Assembly: GCA_025201765.1 (NCBI GenBank)
Contig: MU623461.1
Location: 1 to 64,000, forward strand
Origin: Daldinia sp. FL1419
Taxonomy: Eukaryota; Ascomycota; Sordariomycetes; Xylariales; Hypoxylaceae
Reading direction: 5' to 3'
Length of the DNA stretch: 64,000 nucleotides
This document shows, piece by piece, positions 1 through 13,605 of the stretch (position 1 is its first letter; the number at the start of each line of letters is the position of its first letter). The notes below the pieces were generated by a model that was not told the DNA's origin, made no database searches, and worked only from the letters and a program-made list of their open reading frames with translations. The position numbers and the translations under genes were made by a program.

Positions 1-245
1 ATATATTAATAATATTTAAATTATTATAAAAATTATTTTATATATTAATAAATTATTATAATTTTATATTTAAATTTTAAATAAATATATATAATGGCAA
101 TTATTTTTTTAATTAAAATTATTAATAAAGATATTAATTTCTTTATTAATATTTTTAATACCTTTAAAATCTTCAATTTATTTATTTATTTAAATATTAT
201 ATTTAATTTTATTACTTTTATATTTTTTAATATATTTATTAATAT

Positions 246-660
246 TGAACAGGAGCTCTAATAGCTCCTGCAGGATATGCCCTATACTTCAACTAACCCA
301 TAGTAAGCCAGAGGCTGTATGAGTTAGAGGATATAAGGTAACTATATCCTGAGGAGGGGAATAGGTTGATCGGATAGAGAATCTAATAGAAGTAATTGTT
401 TACCAATGGTAACGCATTATAAGAGGATATTTTTAAAGAGGAGACTAAAATTGTATATTTTTGTACGAAGATTTTATGGAGAAATTGAGCTATAGAACCT
501 AATGAATCTGTTATATAATACACAGAGAAAAATTATGATTGTAAAATTCAAGTTGTTATTCTTATTGTTAGAATTCTAGAATAGAGTGGTAAGGCTTTTT
601 ATAGAATTGTTACAAGGGAAAGAATTTTTCCATGTTATTTTTAAACTTACTAATCTAACA
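246..660 (-). repeat. Copia LTR copy 1 (about 415 bp)
   Basis: On the minus strand the segment starts TGTTAGATTAGTAAG and ends TGTTCA, the TG...CA termini of an LTR. It lies directly downstream of the Copia pol relic in the same orientation, so it is its 3' LTR. It is less A/T-biased than its surroundings. The 5' part (521-660 on plus) recurs at 13318-13455, and the 3' part (246 to about 480) recurs at 3140-3400. Confidence 0.7.
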
Positions 661-1830
661 CATCCCCTTAAATAAAGTCAACAGGTAAATCTGAAGTGTA
701 TAATATTAAAAACACAATTTTTTTATATTTTTAAGTTGGTGTATTTCTTTAATCATACCTTTTTAATAGCTTTTTCATTCATTTTCTACTTCTATTGTAT
801 TATTTTATCCACATTTTTAAACGCTTTGGCTTTCAAATAATCTAAAATATCCATCAAACCTATCTATTTTCTAAAATGGGCATACTTCTCCTTTAACAGT
901 GCTTTTATAAGCCTATCTGTATTTATATTTTCTAAATTAACGTAATCAATTTTAATATAGTTTTTTTAAGCTTCCTATTTAAATCAGTAATTATATATAT
1001 TTATGTACTTTAATTTCATTTTAAATTTTTTAATGTTCTTAGTGATTAGTTTAATTATTTATTTGTTATTGTATAATAAGAGTATAGTTTGATTTTTGAA
1101 CTTAATTTTGAGGTTTTTGATTAGTTGTAATATGTAGAATCTTTTTTTTGTAACTTAAATTAGGGCAAGTAGTTCAATTTTAATAGTAAAGGTAATAATT
1201 ATATTTTATTTATTGGTTTTTTAGTTAATTATTCCACTAAATAGTTTTATTGTGTATATTTGTAAATTTTTTTGATTAATTGTGTTATTGATAAATAAGG
1301 TATTATTGGTGATTTTGAAAATGTTGTTTCCATCTAGTTTTAGGGTATATCCTTATGTATATTAGAAATATTGTATAATTTGGTTGACTATTGTATAATA
1401 TTTTGGGTTTGGATTTAGGTTGAATTGGATTAGTCTTAAATAAGTAAATATAATATTGGGTTGGGTAATTATTGTGGTGTATAGAATTAAACTTATTTTT
1501 TATTAATATTGTTGTATTGATTAAGGTGAGGCCATTTTTATATAGGATAATAGTTTTTTTTTTGTTATAGGTATTTTAAAGATTTTTTTAGTCACTTTTA
1601 TTAGGTTAATAATTTTGTTAATATAAGTAAATTGGTTTAGTTAAATTTGATATTGTGTTTGATTTTGAATTATTTTAATTTTAAGAAACCATTGTAGTTT
1701 ATTATTTTTTATTAATTTATATTATTTTTTAAATTTGGATATGATTGATTTAACCTTTAGCTTAACTTTTTTTTAATATATTATGATAATATTGTCTATA
1801 TATACGAAAAAGAAGATTCCATTCTTAATA
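246..1830 (-). mobile_element. Ty1/Copia retrotransposon relic, 3' part of pol plus 3' LTR
   Basis: Read on the minus strand. At 1820-1782 the frame gives FFFVYIDNIIIYY, the decayed YVDD box of a Copia reverse transcriptase. It is followed by WFLKIKI..L.Q..YI (the wFLGI region) and YTTIITQPNIIFTY (the YA...RPDI region). Near 1240-1150 it gives KLFSGIIN.KTNK.NIIITFTIKIELLAL, matching the RNase H core (K-L-F-G-G-x-I-x-W-x-x-x-K-Q-x-T-V-x-x-S-T-T-E-A-E). At 955-858 it gives NTDRLIKALLKEKYAHFRK, the usual C-terminal end of Copia pol. Stops interrupt all of it. The order places the 3' LTR at 246-660. The 5' half of the element could not be followed. Confidence 0.8.
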
Positions 1831-2874
1831 AATATGTATAACTCTTAGGATATTAAGGTAAAGTTGAATTTTTTTAAAGTTCGTAAAAACTCCTATTACT
1901 AAAGAAAAGGTGATTCTCAAAAATTATAAAATATTTTAATAATATGAAGTATCTTTCTTGGTTATTAATATCTTTAGGGTATATATATAAACATATCTTT
2001 TTTAAATTTTACATTTATAAATACATTTATTATATTATATTATATAAATTTAAAATCATATTTAATCACCATTATCATTAATATTTAAAAAGATTTTCCA
2101 ACAAATATTAAGGTGTAAATTTCCTTGTTATTGATTATTTACTAATTTCCTCTCACCACCAAACGTACCTTACACTATTGGAGAAAATTATACTTATTAA
2201 TTTTGTAAGTATAAATCCACATATATCTGAACATTTATTTGTTCTTATATTAATCATCTAATCGTAATATAATCTCCTAGATATATATATTAGTGTAGCT
2301 TTTAAAATAAATTTGTTTAATTTTTTGGAATATTTTATATAATGGATAATTTTAAATATCCGAATATTATTTTAGAGGTTTTAATAGGTTTTTTTTATAT
2401 ATTTTCCCATATTCATTAATTTTTATTAAGAATATTTAAATAAAATTACCTAAATTTTCTTTATTATATTAAAGGGATTAACGGGTGAGTCTTAACATTT
2501 TTACTTTATTAATTATATATTTTTTATATATGCTAATCTTACCTATTAAAAAATTAACATAAAATATTACTTTCTATAATATATAATATTTATTATTAGG
2601 AGTAATGTAAGGGGTTATTAATATTTTAATATAAATAATAAGTAAAGTTGTTAATGGAAAATTATTTAAAAAAAGTAATAGATACCATAACAGCAAGGGG
2701 GGATTAGATATAACAGTTCCAAACCCTTATAATTATTCTATCCATAATAATCATTCACTTATTTTATAATCGTTCCCCAAATTATAATCATTCCATAAGG
2801 TTGTAATAGTTCCACAAAGTAAGAATATAGTATAAAAAGGTGGTTTTTAAGGTGGTTTTCGAATCTAATATTTT

Positions 2875-2905
<31 letters not shown>

Positions 2906-3139
2906 ATTATTGTTATTTTTAATAATCTATTTATTTATTTGTTTTTTTTTAAGTTTTATAATTTATTTAATTAAGCTATTTACTTATTTAAATATTTTAC
3001 ATATTATAATTTTACGAATTGAAATTTAATTAATTTTTATTTTTATATTTTTATAATAAATTTTTGTATAAATTGATTTAGTAATTTTGATTTTAATTGA
3101 GGTTTTAAATAAACCTTTAAAATGTATTAATATGTATAT
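1831..3139. other. A+T-rich debris with poly-T tract and repeated TTCCA motifs
   Basis: No gene is readable. It probably includes the 5' part of the Copia element. A run of about 28 T lies at 2879-2905. Between about 2700 and 2830 a short motif of the form ATAATCATTCCA recurs several times; its reverse complement recurs at 3665-3800. Confidence 0.5.
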
Positions 3140-3400
3140 TGAATAGGAGCTTTAATGGTTCTTGTAGGATATAATAATAGGCTAGAGGCTGTATAAGCTC
3201 AAGGATATATGAGTTTGTGGATGCATAAGCTCAAGGATGTAAGGTAACTATATCCTGAGGAAAGTATCTAAACAATCAAATAAAAGAACTGCTATATATA
3301 ACTGCTCAACAATAGTAGCATATACAATAAGGTTATATTCAACAAAAGAACTAAAATCGTATATATTCGTACAAATGTTCTATAAGAAAACTAATAATTC
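3140..3400. repeat. Copia LTR fragment, copy 2
   Basis: The stretch TGAATAGGAGC...AGGATATAA...GGCTAGAGGCTGTATAAG...TAAGGTAACTATATCCTGAGGA parallels positions 246-480 of LTR copy 1 in the same orientation. It differs by many transitions and one small internal duplication (AGGATATATGAG.../AGGATGTAAG). Similarity fades after about 3400, so this is a solo or truncated LTR. Confidence 0.6.
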
Positions 3401-5719
3401 TATACTTAAAAACTTAAACTAATTAAATAAAACAACTCTTAAAAACCTATATATATCCAAAAAAAGTTTGTAAAAACCCTAGTATAAGTTGTTCCTTAAA
3501 AGTTAATAAGCTTTTACAAAATACTTATTGGATTAGTAAACCTCTTAGCTTAAATTCTACAATAATATCTTAATCAATTTATTATGTAACAATTTAATAT
3601 TATATAATTGGAATATGGATTTATTTTATCAACCAATTAAATTAATTCAAATAAAAGCCTTATTTAAAATTTAATTGTGGAACAAAAATAAGGTGTTAAT
3701 GTTTATAATTGTGGAATGAATTGATTATAAAATAATTTAATTGTAGAATAATTTAATTGTGGAACGATTTTAAATATTGGAATTATTGGGGGAATAATTA
3801 TAAATTATAGAATAATTAAGGTATTAAGGAATTGTAATGTATTAAAATCTAAAAATGAAAATAGGTATAAAGGTATAAAATTATTTTGATTTATTTATAT
3901 TATATTTCAGTTAATTAGAGCCTTGGGAACGTTGGAATTGTTCTATATTTGAGAATTGTTCTGTAATTGTAACTATTATATTTAATTTTCCTTTGCCGCT
4001 ATGGTAGAAATGTGCTTTTATATAAAAGTAATTAATTTTTATAATAAAGGTTTTTTCTTTTTTATTTAGTAGTTTATTTGGTTTTATTGATTTGTTAATT
4101 ATGCTTAATATATCTATATTTTTAATTTATTTTGAAGGATTTATTTAAATATTATTATATATATTTGTTTTTTTTTTAAATTAAAAATTTTAAATAAATT
4201 TTAATAAGTTATTATATTAATTTATTTTATAAGTTATTAGTTTATTTTTAAATTTATCTTATAACTTTTAAAAATTACTGTTAAAGATTTTATTTTTTTT
4301 AAATGTAATATCTTTTAGTTTTATTATTTTATTAATATATGGACTTTAAATTTTATATATATTTGTGGATATATAACTTATTAAAAAATTTATTTATATT
4401 TTAAAATTAAATTTTTTTAATTTGTTTGATTTTTTAAATATTATTATTGTTATAGTGTAGGCCTTACAATTATATATTTGAAGATAATTTTATTAAAATT
4501 TTTAATTATAAATTGTAAGATTATTGTTTGTATTAGTGTATATATAAAATTAATTATATGGTGTTTGTTAGTTTATTTTATATTATAATATTTAATTATA
4601 TAAATATATTATTACTTTATAAATTTTGAGTTATAAAGAATAAAATAATTTTAAATGTACTTTTATAGTTCTTACTTTATCTTTAATTATATCTTTTGAA
4701 TATTTGGTGGTACTGTTTTGAGTTTATGTGTAAGTTGTTAAAGGTTTGATTTTTATATATAAATTTTTTAAGTATATATAAATTACTAGTTTTTTTTTAA
4801 TAATTTCTTAATTAAATTCTTAAATTTTTAGAATAATATTGTATTGAATTTTTAAGATATTAATAAGGTTTTTTAAAATTTTAATAATTAACATTATTGT
4901 TTGGTTTGTGAGGTAATAGTTAAATATTATATCAATTTACCAATTTATAATTAATAATAGGTTTATAAAACCATTATTTAATTTTTTAATATTATAAAAA
5001 TTAAGAATTAATTTTATTCTTGAGATTTTATTAATATATCTAAATATTTGATTTATTTGATATTTGGCTTTAATAATAGTACATACCTTATAATTAATTG
5101 TTTTAATTTTTTTAATTTAGATTCCAATATTTGTTTTAATAAAATTTTTTAATATTTACAGGCTTAGATATCCTAATTTTAAATACTATCTAAATATATT
5201 TACTATTAATATTTATCTTTTTTAATTAAATTTATTATATTATATATAAAATATTAATTTAAATATTTTAAAAGGGATATTTTTAAATATAAATTAATCA
5301 AAATAATTAATAAGTTCAGCCATGATTTCACCATTTTAAAACCTTAAATAAATATGTTTTTAATAATTATTCCATTAATATCCTTACCTTCTAAAAACTT
5401 ATAAAAATATAAAATTATAAATAAAATTTAAATAATATATTATATTTAAAAACTTAATTTTTATAATATTATTAATATATTTAATTTTAATATTAATATG
5501 TTTATAGTTTAATATTTAAATCTTATTATTTCTAACAATAATATATTTTTTTAGAAAAATTTCTTTATAATTAATAAATCTTAATATTTGATTAAAAATA
5601 TATATTATAATTTTTAAATTTAATATAGTTAAATTCTTTAAAGGATAATAATTTATATTATAAACAATACCTATAATATTTATTATAAATATTATTCCTA
5701 ATTTATTGGTAGGTACATA
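3401..5719. other. A+T-rich transposon debris
   Basis: Nothing gene-like. 3665-3850 carries repeated AATTGTGGAATGATT-type words, inverted relative to 2700-2830. 3940-4070 reads like a decayed promoter or LTR (TTTATATAAAAG), but no partner was found. Confidence 0.4.
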
Positions 5720-5907
5720 TGTAAGATAAAAGCAAGATAACAATAAAGTAAATAATAATAGGGGTAAGATTGGTATATTATAATTATCTAAAAAAGAAAA
5801 TTATTTAAGAGAGATAGGTAAGAAACCTATCCTTATATAATAATAGATATATAAGTATTTCTTAGGGATTATATGTTAAATTGAAGATATAAATTATTTA
5901 ATCACTA
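5720..5907 (+). repeat. 5' LTR of the Gypsy relic
   Basis: Begins TGTAAGATAAAAG and ends near ATCACTA (original ...CCACCA). It shares the line AAACCTATCCTTATATAATAATA and most other positions with 11710-11897; differences are mostly transitions. Confidence 0.7.
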
Positions 5908-8900
5908 TTTACTCTATTTTCTTTTTATAATTATATTATAAATTTAATATCTAACTTTTATTTTACCCATCTCTTTAATTGCAAATTAATTTAGTTATTT
6001 TTTACTAATATTTATATGACTTTATTTAAGAATATCTTCGTTATGGTGTCCGCAGGATTACATGTGCTATAAATCCACCAAATATTATTAATCTCCTAAT
6101 TTTTATATAATTATTATAAAGCTATCAAATTAATTATTAATTTTTTTTTATTAATACTACCCATTTGGATAAAATATTAATATAAAGAAAATAAATTAAT
6201 ATATAAGACCAATAAAGCTTTAGGTAGTAAAAGGCATTCTAAAATAATATTAATTATATAATAAATAATATATTCAACATCAAAACCTTAAACTATCCCA
6301 TAAATTTTATTAATAAATATATTTTAAGTAATATGTTTATATTTAATGAATAATTAATAAATAATATTACTAATAATTTAAATTTTATTATTTTAATCAA
6401 TTAATTTTTTATTATTTAATATAATAATATAATTAATTTATAAACTTAAATCCTTATTATTTATAAATGAACTATTAATAAAGATATATAAATATAAATT
6501 TTGGGGATTTAAGTTGATATAGTTAAACTTTTATAATTAATTATCCATTTATTATTTAATTTAAATATTAAAAGGTTTTATTTTTTTGGGGTCTAGCTTC
6601 AAATATTGGGCTATTATTAAATAATTGAAGGTTACCTTAGGTTAATAAATGGAGGAAATATATGTTTCTTGTACCCATTATTTAACAAATTTCTTAATTA
6701 CATTTGGTGATTTTACATCTAATTATTTAAGTTTCTTAACCTACCCCTTTTATACAATAATTACATTATAATTTTTTTTATAAATAATAAAACATAAATT
6801 ATTAAAATCTTCAATTCTAATATCCAATATCTTCTAAGGATATACCTTAATCCCAACTTTAACAAATACTTTATCTTCTATTACCAAAAATTTTATGATA
6901 TTGATATTTAAGATATTATTTATTTAAAGGTTTGTGATTTTAAATAGGATTATATTTATTATTAATAAATATAAATTAAATATTAATAATTTTATATTAA
7001 ATTCTTATTAATAATAATATAAATAAATTTTAAATTAATATATCCTTAATTTAACCAAATTATATAATAATTTAATAACATATAATAACATCTTTTTAAA
7101 ATATTTATTTTTTAATTCTATTAATAATTATATAAATATTATTCATTACATAAATATTTTAAATTGAATATATATCATAATAATATCTCTTATTATTATT
7201 TTCATACCTTAATATTGGAGAATTGAAATTAGGATTAAAATGAAATATTAACTTACCCTCTAAATAATAGGGGTATATATTATAATAAATTCTTTATTAA
7301 GGTTATTATAACCTTAAATAACAAACCTTAATTTTTTATAAAATATCAATATATTCTTTCCCTTTATTTTACAAATTATTTATAATTTAAAGATTATTAT
7401 TCTTTAATAAATTAATATATCATATATTTTGGATTATAAAATTCCTTTATTAAATAATGTATCAAATTTTTTCATATTTAATATCTTATATGGTTTTCTT
7501 ATAATAATAATTTTTCCTATTATATATAATTAAAATATTAAAATTAAATTATTTTATTTTTTATTATTAAAATATAAAATATTAATATATAAAAGATTGT
7601 TGATATATATAAGATCTTCTTCTAAAATTATTTTATAATTATTTAGGTTAAATGTGGGTTTGGATAATTATACTTAAAGTTCTTTAATGGGTATTAAATT
7701 ATTTTTAAATTAAGTATAAGATTTGATGTAGGAATTCCAAAATGTAGATATTTCTTTGGATATATTGGATACTATAGTAACATTTTTATTAATAATTATA
7801 ATAATTTTATAAAGGCCTTTTTATCCACCTTTTTTTCAATAAATAAAAATTTTATTATTAATAGGTAATAATATAAATAATATTTTTATGATATTAAAAT
7901 TATTATAAATATTAAGTATATCTTAAATAGAATATTATAATTTAATTTTTTTAATTTTAATTATAATCTTTTATATTATTAAAATATAATAAGTTTAGGT
8001 AGGTGTAAGTAATAAATTTATATTAATTTGGGGGTAGGTTTTAAAGATAAGTAGTATAAGAATTAATCTATTGGGATTGGTTATATTATTAATTGTTTTT
8101 ATAGTTATCTGTAATTGTGATGCTTTTAAACCAGAATTTTGGAATTTATTTATAATTATTTTATAGGTTTGGCAAATTAGATTGTGGTACCCTTTTACCT
8201 TACTAATAAATTAATATATTTTAATTGGTACTTAATAATATATAATTCTAATAATATATATTTTATTTTGGAATTTTAAATTATTAAAATTTATTTTTAT
8301 ATTATGGGAAATAATATTTGAAAAATTAAGATAAATATTAATTTAATATTTTTTTAATATTTTTTATATTTTTTTAACTGTAATGCCTTTTATGAATTAT
8401 ATTATTTAAAAATTAATAATAATATTAATTATATATAAAATTAATTATTTTTCTAAATATATAATATTAATAATTATTTTGTAATTAAAGTTTATATTAG
8501 GATTCCTAAAAATAAATTTAAATTTTTATAAATCTTTACCTTTAATTTAATAATGGTAACAAAATTTATTAATTTTTTTAAAATTATTTATATTAATATT
8601 ATAATTAGTTTTATTTAAGAGGTTATAGAATTTTTTAATTGTAGAATAATTGAAATAAATATGTAAATATTATAATTTTATTTTTATGAAGTAGGTAATA
8701 TTATTTAAATAAAATTATAAATATCCCTATTTTTATTTAATATTAATTATTATATTATTTTTATATACCAGTTAATTAATAACATTATTAAAATATATTT
8801 TTAAATAATCCATATCTTTAATTAAAAAAAAAATGATATATTTGATTTTATAATATGGAAATCTATATTACTAAATGGAATATCAACCATAATTGTACTT

Positions 8901-11709
8901 AATAATTTAATAAGGGATTTATCTTTAAATTTAATATTAATTTTTTTAATATAGATATAATTTATTTTAAATTTCTAATTAAGATATTTATTAATAAGAA
9001 TAAGGTATTATTCCTTATTTATTATTGAAATATAAGTAGTTCCAATATTTAATATAATATTTTAAAATATAATTTTTATATATTGATTTAGGATAAAGAT
9101 GGTATTAGTTCTTTTAGTTATTGAGGAAATAGAGGTTGTGATGCAGTAGTGAAATATCTAATTAGATAGGTATGTTACTACTATAAATTATATATTTTTA
9201 TTATTTTCTAATTTTGGGATTATATTATAGGTATTATTATTTTCTTATTTTAAACTTTAATTTTCAAATCCTTTATAATTTGTTAAAAAGATTATATAAT
9301 TTTTTTTAAATATATCACATTTGGTCTTCCAATTTTTTCTAACTTTTTTGTAATTAACTTTTAAATGTTTAATAGATTAATAACCTTTTTTTTTATATAT
9401 CTAATATTTATATTTCCAAACCTTCTTAGGTTATTTAAAGGCATATTTTCTACCTTTATTATTCTTATAGTACTTTTTATTAATATAATTATTATAAATT
9501 TCTTTATTATTATTTTCATTAATATTATTAATTATAAATTATTATAATACTTTTATAACTTTATAATTTTAGAAGGATATTCAAAATTTATTAATCAAAA
9601 CTATAATTATTTTTAATAACTTAAAAAATATATTTTAAAATTATAATACATTTTAATATATCTTATAAATGGTTATAATAAATTATAATTCTTCTTTATA
9701 ATCAAAACCAAATACTTTTTAATATAATTATAGTTTATTAAATAAAATTTATAATATTTTTATATTTATTTTTTTTTAATTTTACTTTTTTATTTTAATA
9801 TTAAAGAAAATAATATTTATCCAATTTTAATAATATTAATTCTTATTTTTTATAATATTAAAATAATATTATAAAATAAGATATATATTAATAAAGTATT
9901 AATGTTGGGGAATATCATATAAGAAGTAAAGGGATGTTCTTTTTATTAATATTAATAAAAACATAATATAAAATTATAATAAATATATACCTATTATAAA
10001 ATATGTTTTTAGGAAAAATTTAAACTTATTTTTGAAAATGTTATATAATTTTTTAATATAATTATTATTAATATTTTAAACTTTTTTAAAATGTTTTATA
10101 ATAGTGGATGGGTATATTTCATTAAAAATACATTTTAAGGGAATTATAAAATAAATTAATATTTATTAGTTATTAATAGGTATAAAGATTTGGTTTTAAA
10201 AGATTTTTCTTTATATAGGTAATGGTATTATTAAGAAGGAGGAATTGTAACCTCCTACTAATTAATTCCTTCTACCTGTTCCAACGCCTAAAAATAATGT
10301 TATAATTATATATAAATTATTTGGTAATAATTTAAAGAATTTAAAATCATTTCTTAAGATTAGAGGAAGGGGTTAGATTGGTATAAGGCCTATATTATAT
10401 TTAAAATTATAACCTAAATTATATCCCTATTATGTAAGATAAGTAAAATAAGTTAGAAGGAATAAAAATAATGGTAATTAAGTAAATATTAGGGGTTTTT
10501 ATTGGGAAAGGGATTTGAAAAAGATATTAAATATTAATTAATTCCCTTATTAAGGTTATTCTAATTAATTGGGAAATTTTTAAATTCTTTGGGGGTTATA
10601 ATAAAATCTTATAAAATAGGGATAGAATAATGATTAATATAATGGAATTATGATTAGGAGGGGAGGGGGTTATGAAATAGATTTTATTTAGGTTATTAAT
10701 AAAATATTAGGAATAAAAGAGGGGTTAGGTGGTAATGATTATGGGGTAAGAAATATATATTATATAAGGTAAGGAGGATTATAAGGGGTGGTATTTAATT
10801 ATTCTATTTATATAATTTAATAAATAAATATCTATAAATTATAAGTTATTAATTATTATTATTATATAAATACCATTATTTAAACAATTATTCTTATATT
10901 AAGATATATTAATCCTCTTTTAATATTAATTATTAATATTTTTTATGTTAGTGTATTAGGTTATTTAAATTTTATAACTTTTAATTTATTTAAATTCTAT
11001 TATAATAATTTGCCTATAAATATAAAATTATTAAATATTTTTATATAATTAATATTTAATTTTCCCATATAAATACTTCTTTATATTAATACCATTTATA
11101 AAATAATCTTAATTAATTTTAATATATTAATGAAATTATTTATAATAAATTTTTTAAAATACTTTTTATATTCAATTAACATTTTGTTAGGTATATGTAC
11201 ATATAAAGAATTTAAATCTGTAACTTTAAAATCTCCTATTACCCATAATGCCTAAATTACCTTTTATTTAAAGATCATATTTATAAAAATAATATCCATT
11301 TATTTTATAATTTTATAATTAAATTAATTAATAAATATTATATTTTAAAAAAGTAAATATTTTATTAATTTGTGAAGTATATTTATATTTTCCACCTAAG
11401 TAGTATCCATATTATTAAATAAAATATAATTTTATATTTATATTAAATTTTCTAATTGAAATATTATAAGAATAGGTATTAAAGATGAATGTAATAATAG
11501 AGATAGTAATTTGGGAAAATATATATCCTAAAAATTAAATAATATTAAATAATAATTATTTATTATAAAGGTAATTAAAAATATAATATTAATATTATTT
11601 ATATTATTACAATAAAAATTTTTAAATTATTATAATAATAACTTTTTTAACCTTATTAATTTATATTATTAATTATTTAATAATATTAATCAATATTAAT
11701 AAATATATA

Positions 11710-11897
11710 TATAAAATAAAAGTAAAATAATAATAAAATAAATAATAATAAAGGTAAAATTAATATATTATAATTATTTAAAAAAAAAAATTATTTAAAA
11801 GAAATAGGTGGAAAACCTATCCTTATATAATAATAAATATATAAATATTTCTTAGGGGTTATATGCCAGACTGAAGATATAAGTCATTTAACCACCA
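11710..11897 (+). repeat. 3' LTR of the Gypsy relic
   Basis: Same length and near-identical layout as 5720-5907, ending AACCACCA with a CA terminus. The first TG is now TA, as expected from RIP. Confidence 0.7.
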
Positions 11898-13317
11898 TAA
11901 TTCCAAAATTATTATTTATTTTAATAATTAACTTTTATTTTCTTAATCAATTATATTATTTTTATCTTTTTCTTTTTCCTTAAAACTATTAAAAATTTTC
12001 ATTTTTATTATTAATTTAGGATTATATTTAATTTTCTTTTATATAAATATATTAAATTATATATTAACCCTAAAATATTTAAAATATTTTGATTTAATAA
12101 TATAAAAACATTTTTTAATTTTATAAAAATTTAAATAAACTTTATATTTATTATGCTTATATTTATATACTAACGGATATAAATATTGATTAACATTTAT
12201 ATCATTTTTTTTTTATTTATTTAAATTATTTTGATATTTATTTGATTATTTATTTTATTTAACCAATCTTCCTTTAACAAAGATTTTTTTTTTTGTTAAA
12301 GTTGTTAATATTGTTGTTTTTGTGGTGAATAGTAAAAACACCTTTATAAATTTTTTTTTTCTTTTTAGTTTATACCCATAATATGGGTATAATCTTTAAA
12401 AGAATAAGTAATATCTTTAAAGGTTAATATTCCATTATTAATTTTTTTTTAATATATTATTACTTAAATAAATACCCATTTTTAGAGTATTGGTATTACT
12501 ACTTACAAAATAATTAAGAACTATTTTTATAGATTAATAATAGTAATAAATTTTTTATTTGTTCCATATAATATAACCATTTTCCAAGAAATAATCCATT
12601 CCTCCCAATCTTTAAATTATTTTAAAAATAATATTATTATTTTCTTATAACATTTTTTTATTTTATATTTATTAAAATTAATATTAAAAATCTTTTTAAA
12701 AATAATATATTTCTTTTAAATATTTTGGGTTAAGAGTAAAATCAATGTTTAATAAGATTTTAATACAGTTTTTACTATATAATTTAAAAATTGAATTAAT
12801 TTATTACATTTAATATTATATAAAACTATGGTTTATATATATATCTATATATCTTCATTATAATAGAACCTTTTAATTAATATAAATTAACCTATATTAT
12901 AAAAATAAACATCTATATTAAAATTATTAGGCGTATTTATTACATTATTTCATTTACCTCTTCTAAAGGCCAATAAATTATTTAAATTTTTAAAATTAAT
13001 TTTATAATCTTTAATATTTAGTTGTACTAATTGAGAAATTAGAGGGAATAAAAGTTTCCCTATTAGATTAATATTTTTTAAATTTAACCAATCCCATATG
13101 TTTAGGTTGTAAGCCAGAATTATAAAGGTTTGGTTTTATATTTCTTAGTTGTTGGATATAAATAATTGGTTTTTTTTTGCGGTGTTTTTGAATAATATTA
13201 TTTAATTGAATATAGTTGAAATTATATTGAACGTATATTTGTACAATATAATTAAATTAATATTAATTATATATTTATATTGGAATGTAATTGAGATTCT
13301 TAATTATCATATAATAT
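11898..13317. other. A+T-rich debris
   Basis: No gene or repeat partner recognised. It presumably contains the decayed remainder of the LTR whose better-preserved end lies at 13318-13455. Confidence 0.4.
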
Positions 13318-13455
13318 ATAAAGAAAAATTATAATTATAAAATTTAAATTATTATTTTTATTATTAGAATTTTAAAATAGAGCGGTGAGGCTTTTTATAG
13401 AATTGTTGTAAAGGAGAGAATTTTTCCACGTTATTTTTAGGCTTACTAATCCAAC
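13318..13455 (-). repeat. Copia LTR fragment, copy 3 (5' end)
   Basis: Matches 521-660 base for base apart from a few transitions. The shared segment includes GTGAGGCTTTTTATAGAATTG on the plus strand. On the minus strand it starts TGTTGGATTAGTAAGCC, the LTR 5' terminus. The lower end fades into A+T-rich sequence. Confidence 0.65.
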
Positions 13456-13605
13456 AGAATCTCTGCTGATCAGATAAGAAAGACAATTCTCGAGGGCCTA
13501 TTTATGTCCAAAAGAGCTGTGGAGCCTTGGAGGGTCTAGCTCTAAGGAGGGGATAGGGTCTCTACAGGGTAGTATCTATGACCTAATCGCTCTACACCGG
13601 TTCAA
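13456..13605. other. Non-RIP pocket next to LTR copy 3
   Basis: About 150 bp of ordinary base composition surrounded by A+T-rich DNA, abutting the TG end of LTR copy 3 exactly. On the minus strand it contains CATAAATAGG, a TATA-like word. No protein or RNA gene was recognised. Confidence 0.5.

Larger units (their letters stand above)
5720..11897 (+). mobile_element. Ty3/Gypsy retrotransposon relic with two LTRs
   Basis: Two 188-bp direct repeats (5720-5907 and 11710-11897) enclose 5.8 kb. At 7752-7829 the plus strand reads FFGYIGYYSNIFINNYNNF, the decayed FLGF.GYYRRFI...Y motif found between reverse transcriptase and RNase H in Gypsy elements. Its orientation and its position about 2 kb into the element agree with a plus-strand Gypsy element. 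The rest of gag-pol could not be read confidently because of RIP. About 6.2 kb overall is a normal size for the family. No convincing target-site duplication remains. Confidence 0.7.

Noticed and set aside
5516..5743. Minus-strand 75-codon frame
   Set aside because: Overlaps the 5' Gypsy LTR and has A+T-driven composition only.
9365..9547. 60-codon hydrophobic open frame in the A+T-rich block
   Set aside because: Ile/Phe/Asn/Leu-only composition is what random A+T-rich DNA encodes; it lies inside the Gypsy relic and matches no membrane protein.
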